A DNA stretch of 64,000 nucleotides from NCBI GenBank assembly GCA_937920725.1, contig CALEUW010000030.1, positions 62,001 to 126,000 of the forward strand, in the 5' to 3' direction. Numbering within the stretch: position 1 is the first letter of the stretch; each line of letters begins with the position of its first letter. Of the stretch, positions 1-8,905 are shown in pieces. This DNA comes from UMGS1601 sp900553335 (lineage in GTDB: Bacteria > Bacillota > Clostridia > Oscillospirales > Ruminococcaceae). The position numbers were made by a program, and so were the translations under genes. The notes beneath the pieces were generated by a model. It was not told the origin of the DNA and made no database searches. It worked only from the letters and a program-made list of their open reading frames with translations.

Positions 1-1
1 A

Positions 2-781
2 AAGACAATGCAGGCAGTATGCAGATCTGTGGAAAGAAGATTTAATTTCGATCCGGTTGATATTTATCCGCCTATGTGGGAGGAGAGAGATGTACCAAGC
101 GTGTTTTACTTCTTTCCTGTGCATTTTAACGATCGTTGTCTGGGCTTTTCAGTTGTTTGGTGTGAAGGTCATGTAGAAGTCTGCGGAAGAACATTTTGGG
201 ATTGGCATAAGGCCGTTACAAATGCTATAGAGTTTCGGAGAACTAAGATCTGTCTTGAAAGCTTAAACCGCATTACATACTTAAATTCTATTAAGGATAA
301 GCTGACAGGAATTTACAACAGAAGCGGTTTTGAAAAGTACGCCGAAGAGTTTATGCAGGCAGCTAAAAACAGCGGTCAAAAATTTATGCTTATATCCTGT
401 GATATGGACGGATTGAAACATATTAACGACATATACGGCCACTTAGAGGGCGATGTTTCTCTTAGAATTATTGCAAACGGTTTAAGCTATGTTTGTCTTA
501 ATAATGAAATCTGTGCAAGAGTCGGCGGAGATGAGTTTATGGTTATAGGCTACGGTGATTATAACGACACCGTTGTTAAGGAAATGATATTCCAGTTTGA
601 TAAGTATCTTTCAAGATATAACCTTGCAAATAACAACGAGTATAATGTAGATGCGTCTACCGGATACGTTATATGCGATGTAACAGACGATACAAGTCTT
701 AGAGAGCTTGAAAAGCTTTCAGACGAAATGATGTATGAAAATAAATTTGCAAAGCCTAACAGACATACACGGCAAACATAA
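2..781 (+). CDS. Diguanylate cyclase (GGDEF), 5'-partial
   Basis: C-terminal part of a protein predicted to make cyclic di-GMP from two GTP in the cytoplasm. The frame is open to the window edge; the first ATG is at 8, but the protein probably begins upstream. Residues (from that ATG) about 1-85 look like the end of an alpha/beta sensory domain. A GGDEF domain follows from about residue 95 (DKLTGIYNR start motif), with the intact GGDEF signature at 173-177 preceded by ARV, so catalysis is likely. No EAL domain is present. No RxxD inhibitory site was noticed upstream of GGDEF. A hairpin terminator lies just downstream. The sensed signal is unknown because the N-terminus is missing. Confidence 0.9.
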   Translation, partial: KTMQAVCRSVERRFNFDPVDIYPPMWEERDVPSVFYFFPVHFNDRCLGFSVVWCEGHVEVCGRTFWDWHKAVTNAIEFRRTKICLESLNRITYLNSIKDKLTGIYNRSGFEKYAEEFMQAAKNSGQKFMLISCDMDGLKHINDIYGHLEGDVSLRIIANGLSYVCLNNEICARVGGDEFMVIGYGDYNDTVVKEMIFQFDKYLSRYNLANNNEYNVDASTGYVICDVTDDTSLRELEKLSDEMMYENKFAKPNRHTRQT

Positions 782-796
782 TAGTATTTTATATAG

Positions 797-823
797 GAGC
801 GGTAGTTATCTGCCGCTCTTTTT
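797..823 (+). terminator. Intrinsic terminator after GGDEF gene
   Basis: GAGCGG (797-802) pairs with CCGCTC (813-818), followed by five T. Confidence 0.8.
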
Positions 824-904
824 GACTGTATTTTAGTAATTTCGATTTTTCTCTTTACAAAGTTTTTTATTTGTGATATTATGGTGTGGAAAATAAAAGC
901 TTTT

Positions 905-1018
905 CAATAAGGGGTACAGCCCCGTCATTCAACGTTTTCAGTGGTAAGATTCTATCCCATCACTGAAAAATTAAGTGGAACCCGCCTATAGAGGAGGGGG
1001 ACATATTAATTTAGTTAT
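905..1018 (+). repeat. Dispersed structured repeat, copy A
   Basis: About 114 bp containing three potential hairpins: GGGG/CCCC near 911-923, a TTTTCAGTG/CACTGAAAA stem around 934-969, and a CCCGCC/GGAGGGGG stem ending in GACAT. The same order of motifs recurs at 21187-21305, 34462-34567 and, inverted and shortened, at 52838-52920. This copy fills the leader of the downstream lipoprotein gene. The neighbouring genes of the four copies are unrelated, which argues against a metabolite riboswitch. Confidence 0.65.
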
Positions 1019-1033
1019 ATTGGAGTGGTTGTT

Positions 1034-1957
1034 ATGAAGAAATTACTTGCAGTATTATCGGCACTTTCGATAATGTTATCGCTTTGTGCTTGTTCTGCAG
1101 ATTCGGTTGAGGATAATGATAAAAAACAGTCATCTTCATTAGCTCAGAATTCTGAAGAAGATGTTTCAGCGAGCGAGCATGATTCTGATCAAGAAAATTT
1201 ATCTGAATCTTCTGCACAGACAGTTGAATCGGAAAACTCGAAAGATACTACATTAAAAGCATCTAAAAAGAGTTCTTCAAAGGCTGATAATAAAAATGCA
1301 AACGGCGCTGCGGTTACAACTGTTTCGGCAAATAATAAACAGGGTGATGCCTACAGCTATTACGTAACGGAATATGAAACTGTTTATGTAAAGAAAACTG
1401 TTAAAGGTACAAGGGATTCCTCGACCAGAAAAGGTTCAACGGCAAGCAAGGAGGCCGGAAAACCTTCAGTGGTGACATCTATCAAGTCGTCAAGCCGAGT
1501 AAATGCGGGTACGTCAAAGAGTGCGTCTAAAGCAAGAATAACAGTATCTCAGAATAAAATAGATATTTCCTCTGTGCTTTCAAATCCTAACCTTTCACAA
1601 AGCGTAAAGAAAAACCTTGAAAAGACAAATCCGTATGTTAGTGACTATGGAATGCTCGTTCCAAGCTACAGTTCCGTCACAGTTACGGAGGGATCAACCG
1701 TACTTGATGTTTTAGAGCTTGTCTTATCGTCAGAACGCAAAGGCTCAAATGATTTTGCTGCAAATCCTGGTGCTGTGGTAATAGTTAAAAACTCGGGTTT
1801 TGGAAGATATGTATCCTCAATATGCGGGCTTGCAGAAATGGATTGCGGAAGCATGAGCGGCTGGATGTATAAGGTGAACGGAAAAATGTCCTCCGTTTCT
1901 GCTGATAAATATGTCCTTAAATCGGGTGATAAAATAGAATGGGTTTATGCAACCTGA
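1034..1957 (+). CDS. Lipoprotein with C-terminal DUF4430-like domain
   Basis: Secreted lipoprotein of 307 residues. ATG at 1034 is chosen over the in-frame GTG at 1025 because a GGAG motif lies 8 nt before it. The signal peptide ends in a lipobox, LCAC. Residues about 25-180 are a low-complexity Ser/Lys/Asp-rich linker. The last about 90 residues resemble the DUF4430/transcobalamin C-terminal-like fold, with SGWMYKVNG as the tell-tale motif. In other Firmicutes such domains sit on surface proteins that bind cobalamin-like or polymeric ligands; no ligand can be assigned here. Monocistronic: dispersed repeat upstream, strong terminator downstream. Confidence 0.75.
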   Translation: MKKLLAVLSALSIMLSLCACSADSVEDNDKKQSSSLAQNSEEDVSASEHDSDQENLSESSAQTVESENSKDTTLKASKKSSSKADNKNANGAAVTTVSANNKQGDAYSYYVTEYETVYVKKTVKGTRDSSTRKGSTASKEAGKPSVVTSIKSSSRVNAGTSKSASKARITVSQNKIDISSVLSNPNLSQSVKKNLEKTNPYVSDYGMLVPSYSSVTVTEGSTVLDVLELVLSSERKGSNDFAANPGAVVIVKNSGFGRYVSSICGLAEMDCGSMSGWMYKVNGKMSSVSADKYVLKSGDKIEWVYAT

Positions 1958-1982
1958 TATAATGCTGAAATAATATTAGATT

Positions 1983-2011
1983 GTGGCTTTTGTATAAAAA
2001 GCCACTTTTTT
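1983..2011 (+). terminator. Intrinsic terminator
   Basis: GTGGCTTTT (1983-1991) pairs perfectly with AAAAGCCAC (1997-2005), followed by six T. Confidence 0.9.
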
Positions 2012-2025
2012 GTGCATAAAAACTA

Positions 2026-2054
2026 TTGATTTTTTACAGGGAATATGCTATATT
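2026..2054 (+). promoter_or_regulatory. Sigma-A promoter of the GH5 gene
   Basis: TTGATT (2026-2031), 17-nt spacer, TATATT (2049-2054); the start codon is 57 nt further on. Confidence 0.6.
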
Positions 2055-2111
2055 GAAATTGCACATATTATCGAGTGTTATATAATGTAACAGCTATTAG
2101 GAGGATTAACA

Positions 2112-5100
2112 ATGAAACTTGGAAAAAGATTGTTGTCAGGCGTGTTGAGCTTTGCTGTTGCGGTGTCTGCGTGCCTGACAAGCGGAGTGTTTGCAGCAAG
2201 CGCTGCTGAACCGGAAGGTAATTACAACGAAAAAAGCATTTTGCAGGTTTCCGGCGATGCACTTGTATCGACAAGCAGCAGTCATTATGATGAGAATGGC
2301 AGTTATAATGGCTATATTCAAACGGATTATGCAGATAAAAATGCCGAAACGATTGAGAGTAATTATCTTAAGCTTACCTATAAGGTAAAGGGTACTGTAA
2401 CAGACAGTACGCAGGTTTTTGATTTTCAGCCGTTTAACACATCTTGGGGCGGTTGGGACGACAACATCGTTACTATCGGAGATTCTGATTATGACGCTTC
2501 AACAGGCATATATACAGCATACATACCTACACAAAAGGTAATTCAGTCGCTTTCAAGCGGAACATTGAACGGGATCAACATTATGTTTATGAGTGACTCT
2601 CTGGAAGTAACTCTTGTTGACTATAGAATTCTTTCTGTAAAGGAGCTTTCCAATGAGGACGAGTATCAGCTTGAGCAGCAAAAGTTCATTTTAAATATAA
2701 CTGGTGAAGATCTCGTTGCAGCAGGCTATAGTGAAGCGGATTTACAGAAGCTTATTGATTCAAACAGCGGAAATGTGGTATTTTATGTACACATGTCAAA
2801 AGCTAATAAGTATTCGTGGCTTCAGTCGAGATCGGGATCTGTTAATAACTTTAACGGAAATCCGTCAGACTTCATAGAGAGCGCTGCCGGTGCAACGGGA
2901 GCTTCAAACAAATATTTGACAGCTCATGATTGTACAAAGCAAAGCGGAAGCAATTACCCTATTCAGATAAATAAAGCCGGAGATCCTATAGGATCGGTTG
3001 GAACAGGAAACTATGCGTTTCCGTCTAATGCTATTACATCTTCAAAAATCAAGAATGCTGCAAACTACAGCTTATCAGTAGCTATCAAAACAAAGGACAC
3101 GGAGGCTGAAGTTTTAGGAATTGTATTTTCTGACGGAACATCATTTGCTGTAAATGCAGACGGTACTCTGAAAAAAGGTTTTACAGCTCCGAAATGCGAG
3201 TCTAAGACATATGAAAATCCGAATGCTGATCCTGACGTTGACGGAGAAGTTTGGGAGCAGTCGGTTACAAAGAGAAAAGCAAACTTAAAGCTTTCCCTTG
3301 ATTACATCGCTAAGATGGATTCGTCAAAGTATACTGCAGACTCGTGGAAAGCTTTGCAGAACGCATTAACTACCGCAAAGGTTGAATATGATAAGTCCTC
3401 TGCTACAGCGGACAGCTTGAAAAAAGCAAGAGATACGCTTGAAAATGTAAAGGCAAAGCTTATTTTTGCAGATGAGGGCGATGGCGGTGCAAACGCTATG
3501 CCGTTCAGAGAGTTAAACGCTTCTGAAACGATTAAGGAGATGGGTATAGGAACAAACCTCGGCAACACGATGGACGGACATTCGAGCTTTACTCCTTCTG
3601 AAACTTCGTGGCAGTCTGCGATCACGACAAAAGAATATATTACTGCTCTTCATGATGCAGGGTACAATACGCTCAGAATCCCTGTGACATGGGGAAATAT
3701 GATAGACGATGAAAACGGATATGCAATTAACGAAAATTGGATGAACCGAGTTCAGGAGATCGTTGATTACTGTATTGAGCAGGATATGTACGCTATCATC
3801 AACATTCACCATGACGGCGCAGAGCAGTCGGGATGGCTCAGAGTCGGAGCTGACGATATTGACGCTGTTATGGAGAAGTTTGAATGTGTTTGGCGCAATA
3901 TTGCAGAGAGATTTAAGGATTACGATGAGCATTTGATTTTCGAGTCGATGAATGAAATTACCTGCGGTAAGACTGAAAGCACAAAGAATGCTTCTCAGGC
4001 TGTAAATTATGATACGCCGATTATCGTAAACTTTAACCAGCTCTTTGTAAATACTGTTCGTTCAACAGGATCAAACAACACAAAGAGATGGCTTGCAGCA
4101 GTATCTCACTATGCAAACAACGGTTCAAGCAGTGCGTTTAAGCTGCCTGAGGATTCTTATAATACAAGCAACAGAATCATGTTTGCATTACATATCTATT
4201 CCGATGTAAACGGAGTTTTAGACAGGCTTAAAACAACATACAATAAGTTTGGCAATAAGGATATCCCAATTTATCTCGGAGAGTACGGAAGAACTCTTTC
4301 AAAAGACACATCATCAGAGTCGGGATACAACGATCCGTTCAGAGCAAACTATTCGGAGATCACAAACAGAGCTTGTCAGGTTTACGGAATCTGTCCCGTA
4401 GTTTGGGATCAGGGATTCGGAACAAAGGGTGAATATGAAACAGGACTTTATTCATACTGGAACCGTACTGAGTTAAGACCAATCTTTAAGACCATAACAG
4501 ACGGTATGGCAAGAGGAACATTCTTAACTCCTAGCTCTAAAAACTTAAAGGGAGATTTCAGTGATATTACATACAATACTTCATACGGAGTGAAAGTAAC
4601 TGAAATGACTGATATAACTCCATCTGCCGAATCTGTAAATATGACGGTTGGAGATATTGAAACTCTTACTGCTACAGCTTTGCCGTCAAATACAAACGAC
4701 GTAATAGTTTGGACAACAGATAACGATGATGTTGTTACAGTATTCGGCGGAAAGATAAGGGCAAGGGGAATCGGAAAGACAACCGTTCATGCCAAGTCGT
4801 TAAGCGGTTCTGTTGATAAAGAAATAACGGTAACAGTCGGAGCAAAGGATACCGGCTCAAAAGCAGTAATTACAACAGATCTCGAAGAGTATGTTGTAGT
4901 TAAAGACTTAGGAACAAATATAATTGCGTCAACCGATAACGGCGAAAAGCTTACTTTTAGAACCACAAATCCTGAGATTGCAACAGTAAACAGTCAGGGA
5001 AGAATTTACGGATCAGGAATCGGAGAGGCATATGTTGTAATAACATCGGAAAGCGGTGTTACAAAAACAGTTAAAGCAGTTGTTAAGGATGCTCTTGCTA

Positions 5101-6179
5101 CAAGTGACATTACACTCGGCCTTAAGGTTTTGTATAATGACAATACTCATCAATACTGGTCGGCTGAAACAGGAGATATAATTACAGTGTCTGAGGACGG
5201 AACATATACTTTGAAATTTGATGCAGATAAAAATCTTTCAAAGGCAGCTAAAGACGCAGGAATAACCGATATATCAAATCTTACAGCTATTTATATTCAG
5301 GATCAGACAGTTGCGCTTGGAAATGCAAAGGTATCTCCGCTTGAGTCGTGTAATATTACATATTTAAGCGTAAAGGCAGACGGTAAGGAACTTACGTTGA
5401 ATTCCTTGGCAGGACCGAAATCGGCACTTAAGGACAGCGGAATTTTCGATACAAACGATCCTATTAACTCATGGGAAGGATCTGCTGTAGATGAAATAAC
5501 TGTGTCCGATCATGTGGCGAACTTTAAATCCGGAAAGCCTAAGACATTTGAAGTAACATTTGAGCTTTCTGATATGAAGTTTAAGACAGCAGCTGCAACG
5601 AGAAAGAGTGAAGCAATTCAGATCAAGGCTTCTTCAGATACCGAAATAAATACTTGTCCTGGAATAAACGGAACCGAAGTTGAGCTTTCGGTAAGACTTG
5701 CTCCGAGAGCCACAGACAGCGTAACATCATTTATTTCAAGCGATGAGTCAGTTGTGATTACAGATCTTACTCCTTTTGTACCTGAAGCTGACGCAAGCGG
5801 ATATATTACAGCTAAGGTTTATGTTGTCGGAGAGGGTACGGCTACCGTAACCGCGATGACAGAAAACGGACTGTCGGTAGATTTCACTATTAATTCTGCA
5901 CATGATTATCATGCAGTCGGAACTGAAGGAAACGATACCGTATATGAATGCTCTATCTGCGGACATAAGCACGTTGGGCTTATCTTGCGTGGTGATGTAA
6001 ACGGTGACGGAAAGGTTACAACAGTAGACGTTGGACTTGCAAACTCGCACGCTAAGAATGTTAAGTCACTTACAGGCGATCGCTTCTTACGCGGCGATGT
6101 AAACGGTGACGGAAAAATCACAACTTTAGATGTTGGTATGATTAACAGTCATGCAAAAGGCGTAAAAAAGCTTTGGTAA
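2112..6179 (+). CDS. Secreted GH5 endoglucanase-type enzyme with dockerin
   Basis: A 1355-residue cellulosomal glycoside hydrolase predicted to cut beta-1,4-glucans outside the cell. Order: signal peptide 1-32; beta-rich CBM-like region about 40-180; a second beta-rich region about 190-370; a FIVAR-like helical segment about 390-450; GH5 catalytic domain about 462-795, with acid/base Glu615 in the NEI motif and nucleophile Glu724 in YLGEYG; Big2-type Ig repeats from about 829; another beta-sandwich region; and a dockerin about 1290-1353 with two Ca-binding repeats beginning DVNGDGK. Each dockerin repeat ends with the N-S-H-A-K segment. The start has an AGGAGG site at good spacing. The dockerin implies docking to a scaffoldin encoded elsewhere. 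Exact substrate (cellulose, xyloglucan, mannan) cannot be read from the sequence. Confidence 0.92.
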   Translation: MKLGKRLLSGVLSFAVAVSACLTSGVFAASAAEPEGNYNEKSILQVSGDALVSTSSSHYDENGSYNGYIQTDYADKNAETIESNYLKLTYKVKGTVTDSTQVFDFQPFNTSWGGWDDNIVTIGDSDYDASTGIYTAYIPTQKVIQSLSSGTLNGINIMFMSDSLEVTLVDYRILSVKELSNEDEYQLEQQKFILNITGEDLVAAGYSEADLQKLIDSNSGNVVFYVHMSKANKYSWLQSRSGSVNNFNGNPSDFIESAAGATGASNKYLTAHDCTKQSGSNYPIQINKAGDPIGSVGTGNYAFPSNAITSSKIKNAANYSLSVAIKTKDTEAEVLGIVFSDGTSFAVNADGTLKKGFTAPKCESKTYENPNADPDVDGEVWEQSVTKRKANLKLSLDYIAKMDSSKYTADSWKALQNALTTAKVEYDKSSATADSLKKARDTLENVKAKLIFADEGDGGANAMPFRELNASETIKEMGIGTNLGNTMDGHSSFTPSETSWQSAITTKEYITALHDAGYNTLRIPVTWGNMIDDENGYAINENWMNRVQEIVDYCIEQDMYAIINIHHDGAEQSGWLRVGADDIDAVMEKFECVWRNIAERFKDYDEHLIFESMNEITCGKTESTKNASQAVNYDTPIIVNFNQLFVNTVRSTGSNNTKRWLAAVSHYANNGSSSAFKLPEDSYNTSNRIMFALHIYSDVNGVLDRLKTTYNKFGNKDIPIYLGEYGRTLSKDTSSESGYNDPFRANYSEITNRACQVYGICPVVWDQGFGTKGEYETGLYSYWNRTELRPIFKTITDGMARGTFLTPSSKNLKGDFSDITYNTSYGVKVTEMTDITPSAESVNMTVGDIETLTATALPSNTNDVIVWTTDNDDVVTVFGGKIRARGIGKTTVHAKSLSGSVDKEITVTVGAKDTGSKAVITTDLEEYVVVKDLGTNIIASTDNGEKLTFRTTNPEIATVNSQGRIYGSGIGEAYVVITSESGVTKTVKAVVKDALATSDITLGLKVLYNDNTHQYWSAETGDIITVSEDGTYTLKFDADKNLSKAAKDAGITDISNLTAIYIQDQTVALGNAKVSPLESCNITYLSVKADGKELTLNSLAGPKSALKDSGIFDTNDPINSWEGSAVDEITVSDHVANFKSGKPKTFEVTFELSDMKFKTAAATRKSEAIQIKASSDTEINTCPGINGTEVELSVRLAPRATDSVTSFISSDESVVITDLTPFVPEADASGYITAKVYVVGEGTATVTAMTENGLSVDFTINSAHDYHAVGTEGNDTVYECSICGHKHVGLILRGDVNGDGKVTTVDVGLANSHAKNVKSLTGDRFLRGDVNGDGKITTLDVGMINSHAKGVKKLW

Positions 6180-6192
6180 ATAAAAAAACTTT

Positions 6193-6225
6193 ACGGGAGC
6201 GGGGTAAAATCCGCTTCCGTTTTTT
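6193..6225 (+). terminator. Intrinsic terminator after GH5 gene
   Basis: ACGGGAGCGG (6193-6202) pairs with CCGCTTCCGT (6211-6220) with one G-U, followed by a T run. Confidence 0.85.
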
Positions 6226-6245
6226 GCGTTTTTATTATGTAATAC

Positions 6246-6274
6246 TTGAAAAATCGTATACAGTATGGTACAAT
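6246..6274 (+). promoter_or_regulatory. Sigma-A promoter of typA
   Basis: TTGAAA (6246-6251), 17-nt spacer, TACAAT (6269-6274). Confidence 0.65.
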
Positions 6275-6319
6275 AAAAAAGTATGAGGTAAAAACAGAAA
6301 AGAAGAGAGGACGATAATA

Positions 6320-8137
6320 ATGATAAGAGAAGATCTGAGAAACATCGCTATTATTGCACACGTCGATCACGGAAAAACAACGCTCGTTGACGAAATGCTT
6401 AAGCAAAGCGGAGCTTTCAGAGAAAATCAGGTAGTGAATGAGCGTGTAATGGACTCTAACGACATAGAGCGAGAGAGAGGAATAACAATTCTTGCAAAGA
6501 ACACTTCTGTTGTTTACAATGATATCAAGATAAATATAATAGACACACCGGGACACGCTGATTTCGGAGGAGAGGTTGAGCGTGTTTTAAAAATGGTTGA
6601 CGGGGTAATTTTGCTTGTTGACGCTGCAGAAGGACCTATGCCTCAAACAAGATTTGTTTTGCAAAAAGCACTTGAACTCGGACACCGTATAATAGTAGTT
6701 GTTAATAAGATAGACAGACCTGATTCAAGACTTAACGAGGTTGGAGATGAGGTTTTAGAGCTTTTGATGGATCTTGACGCAAGCGATGATCAGCTTGACA
6801 GCCCGATACTTTACTGTTCGGGAAGAGATGGAACAGCTTCTGAAAGTCCTAACATTCCGGGCGAGAATCTGACTCCTCTTTTTAATACGATTTTAAGCTA
6901 TATACCTGCTCCTGAAGTTGAAGAAGAGGGAGAAATGCAGATGCTGGTTTCTTCAATTGATTACAACGATTATGTAGGAAGAATTGCAATCGGAAGAATT
7001 GAGAGAGGAGAAGTAAAAGTAAATCAAGACGTATCGGTCGGTGATTATCACAACTCAAAAAAAGAGTATCGTGGAAAGATAGTTACCGTTTATCAAATAG
7101 AAGGACTTAACCGTGTTCCTTGCGGAAGTGCAAAGGCAGGAGATATTGTCTGTATAAGCGGAATTGAAAATATTACAATAGGTGATACTATTTGCAGCTT
7201 CGGACATTTTGAGGCTGTTCCTTTTGTAAAGATTTCCGAGCCGACGGTTGAGATGACCTTTTCTGTAAATGACAGTCCGTTTGCCGGAAGGGAGGGAAAA
7301 TTTGTAACCTCCCGTCAGCTTAGGGACAGGCTTTTTAAAGAGCTTTTAAAAGATGTTTCTCTTAGAGTAAATGAAACCGATTCAACAGACAGCTTTAAGG
7401 TTGCAGGAAGAGGAGAAATGCACCTTTCAATTCTCATTGAGAATATGAGGCGAGAGGGCTATGAGCTTTCGGTATCAACACCTAGAGTTTTATATAAAGA
7501 AATAGGCGGAAAGCTATGCGAGCCTATGGAGAGAGTAGTTATTGATGTTCCTGAAAATTCCGTAGGATCGGTTATGGAAAAGCTAGGTTCAAGAAAAGGA
7601 GAACTGACTACTATGTCGCCTGTCGGAAGCCGTATGAGGCTTGAATTTATCATTCCTGCAAGAGGTTTATTCGGATATAAGAGTGAATTTTTAACCGATA
7701 CTAAGGGCGAGGGTATAATGAGTTCTGTTTTTGAAAAATACGACTTATATAAGGGCGATATTTTAAAGAGAAACACCGGCTCATTGGTTGCCTTTGAAAC
7801 AGGTGAAGCTGTAACCTACGGACTTTTTAATGCACAGGAGCGTGGGGAGCTGTTTATAACTCCGGGAACTGCTGTTTACGAGGGAATGATAGTCGGAGCA
7901 TCTCCTAAGCAGGAGGACTTGGTAGTTAATGTGTGTAAGAAAAAGCATCTTACAAATACTCGTGCGAGCGGAAGTGACGATGCATTAAGACTTGTTCCTC
8001 CGAGAAATCTGAGCCTTGAGGATAGCTTGGAGTTTTTAGCAGACGATGAGCTATTAGAGGTTACTCCGAAAAGTATAAGAATCAGAAAAAGAACTCTTTC
8101 AAATACTTTAAGGGCAAAAGAGAGAGCAAAACATTAA
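6320..8137 (+). CDS. typA: Ribosome-associated GTPase TypA/BipA
   Basis: Translational GTPase of 605 residues, the usual length for TypA/BipA, which acts in ribosome assembly and stress adaptation. The G1 motif AHVDHGKTT is at residues 13-21, the G2 region carries RERGITI, G3 is DTPGHADFGGEVER, and G4 is NKIDRPD. EF-G-like domains III and V and the BipA-specific C-terminal domain follow. A lipoprotein cyclophilin gene follows at a 26-nt spacing, so the two are probably co-transcribed from the promoter at 6246. Confidence 0.97.
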   Translation: MIREDLRNIAIIAHVDHGKTTLVDEMLKQSGAFRENQVVNERVMDSNDIERERGITILAKNTSVVYNDIKINIIDTPGHADFGGEVERVLKMVDGVILLVDAAEGPMPQTRFVLQKALELGHRIIVVVNKIDRPDSRLNEVGDEVLELLMDLDASDDQLDSPILYCSGRDGTASESPNIPGENLTPLFNTILSYIPAPEVEEEGEMQMLVSSIDYNDYVGRIAIGRIERGEVKVNQDVSVGDYHNSKKEYRGKIVTVYQIEGLNRVPCGSAKAGDIVCISGIENITIGDTICSFGHFEAVPFVKISEPTVEMTFSVNDSPFAGREGKFVTSRQLRDRLFKELLKDVSLRVNETDSTDSFKVAGRGEMHLSILIENMRREGYELSVSTPRVLYKEIGGKLCEPMERVVIDVPENSVGSVMEKLGSRKGELTTMSPVGSRMRLEFIIPARGLFGYKSEFLTDTKGEGIMSSVFEKYDLYKGDILKRNTGSLVAFETGEAVTYGLFNAQERGELFITPGTAVYEGMIVGASPKQEDLVVNVCKKKHLTNTRASGSDDALRLVPPRNLSLEDSLEFLADDELLEVTPKSIRIRKRTLSNTLRAKERAKH

Positions 8138-8163
8138 TTGGAAAAATATTTATGGAGGTATGT

Positions 8164-8754
8164 ATGAGATTTTTAAAAATTTTGACCGCTGCGGCAATTG
8201 CATTTTCAGCGCTTTGCTTTAGCGGATGCGGCAAAAATGAAAAGGATTTTGTTATAACGCTCTATCCTGAATATGCGCCTATAACAGTGCAAAACTTTAC
8301 AGATCTTGTAAATGACGGATTTTATGATGGGCTTACTTTTCACAGAGTTATGGATAACTTTATGGCTCAGGGCGGTGACCCTAAGGGAGATGGAAGCGGC
8401 GGATCTGAAGAAACCATAAAAGGAGAGTTTTCGCTGAATGGTGTCACAACAAATACCATGTCGCATCAAAGAGGAGTAGTTTCAATGGCAAGATCAAAGA
8501 GCTATGATTCCGCTTCTTCGCAGTTTTTTATCTGTTATGGTGATTGTTCGTTCTTGGACGGGCAGTACGCAGCTTTTGGAAAGGTTGACGAAGAGGGAAT
8601 GAAGGTCGTAGACGAGTTCCTAAAGATTGAGAGGAAATATTCTTCGACCAAGGAGCTTTCAGTTCCGACCTCTCCGATAACTATTGAAAATGCAAAGGTT
8701 ATTGACGATTCTTCGGACGGACATCCAAGAGTTCAGATGACGGTCAGCTATTAA
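8164..8754 (+). CDS. Lipoprotein cyclophilin-type peptidyl-prolyl isomerase
   Basis: Predicted extracytoplasmic proline isomerase of 196 residues, anchored by a lipobox (FSGC) after the signal peptide. ATG 8164 is preferred over ATG 8152 because GGAGG lies 5 nt before it. The cyclophilin core is canonical: FHRVMDNFMAQGGDP carries the catalytic Arg, Phe and Gln, followed by the GVVSMAR and SSQFFI strands. It probably helps fold secreted proteins. A second, degenerate cyclophilin is encoded at 51728-52606. Terminator downstream. Confidence 0.93.
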   Translation: MRFLKILTAAAIAFSALCFSGCGKNEKDFVITLYPEYAPITVQNFTDLVNDGFYDGLTFHRVMDNFMAQGGDPKGDGSGGSEETIKGEFSLNGVTTNTMSHQRGVVSMARSKSYDSASSQFFICYGDCSFLDGQYAAFGKVDEEGMKVVDEFLKIERKYSSTKELSVPTSPITIENAKVIDDSSDGHPRVQMTVSY

Positions 8755-8805
8755 TTCAGTTGTTTACAAAAGTTTTTCTGAGCTTGAAATAAAAAGATAA
8801 TAGCA

Positions 8806-8838
8806 AAAGCGGCAACGAATCTTGTTGTCGCTTTCTTG
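8806..8838 (+). terminator. Intrinsic terminator (+)
   Basis: AAAGCGGCAAC (8806-8816) pairs with GTTGTCGCTTT (8824-8834); the T tract is short and interrupted. Confidence 0.6.
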
Positions 8839-8856
8839 TTATGTGTATCTGTGCAA

Positions 8857-8888
8857 CAAAAAAGCCTATCCGATGAGGATAGGCTTTT
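8857..8888 (-). terminator. Intrinsic terminator of gapA (-)
   Basis: AAGCCTATCC (8862-8871) pairs with GGATAGGCTT (8877-8886); on the minus strand a run of T follows. Confidence 0.85.
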
Positions 8889-8905
8889 GGTTTATGAAAT
8901 CAAAA

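Noticed and set aside
905..1018. Cobalamin riboswitch before the DUF4430-like gene
   Set aside because: No B12-box was seen, and the sequence belongs to the dispersed repeat family.
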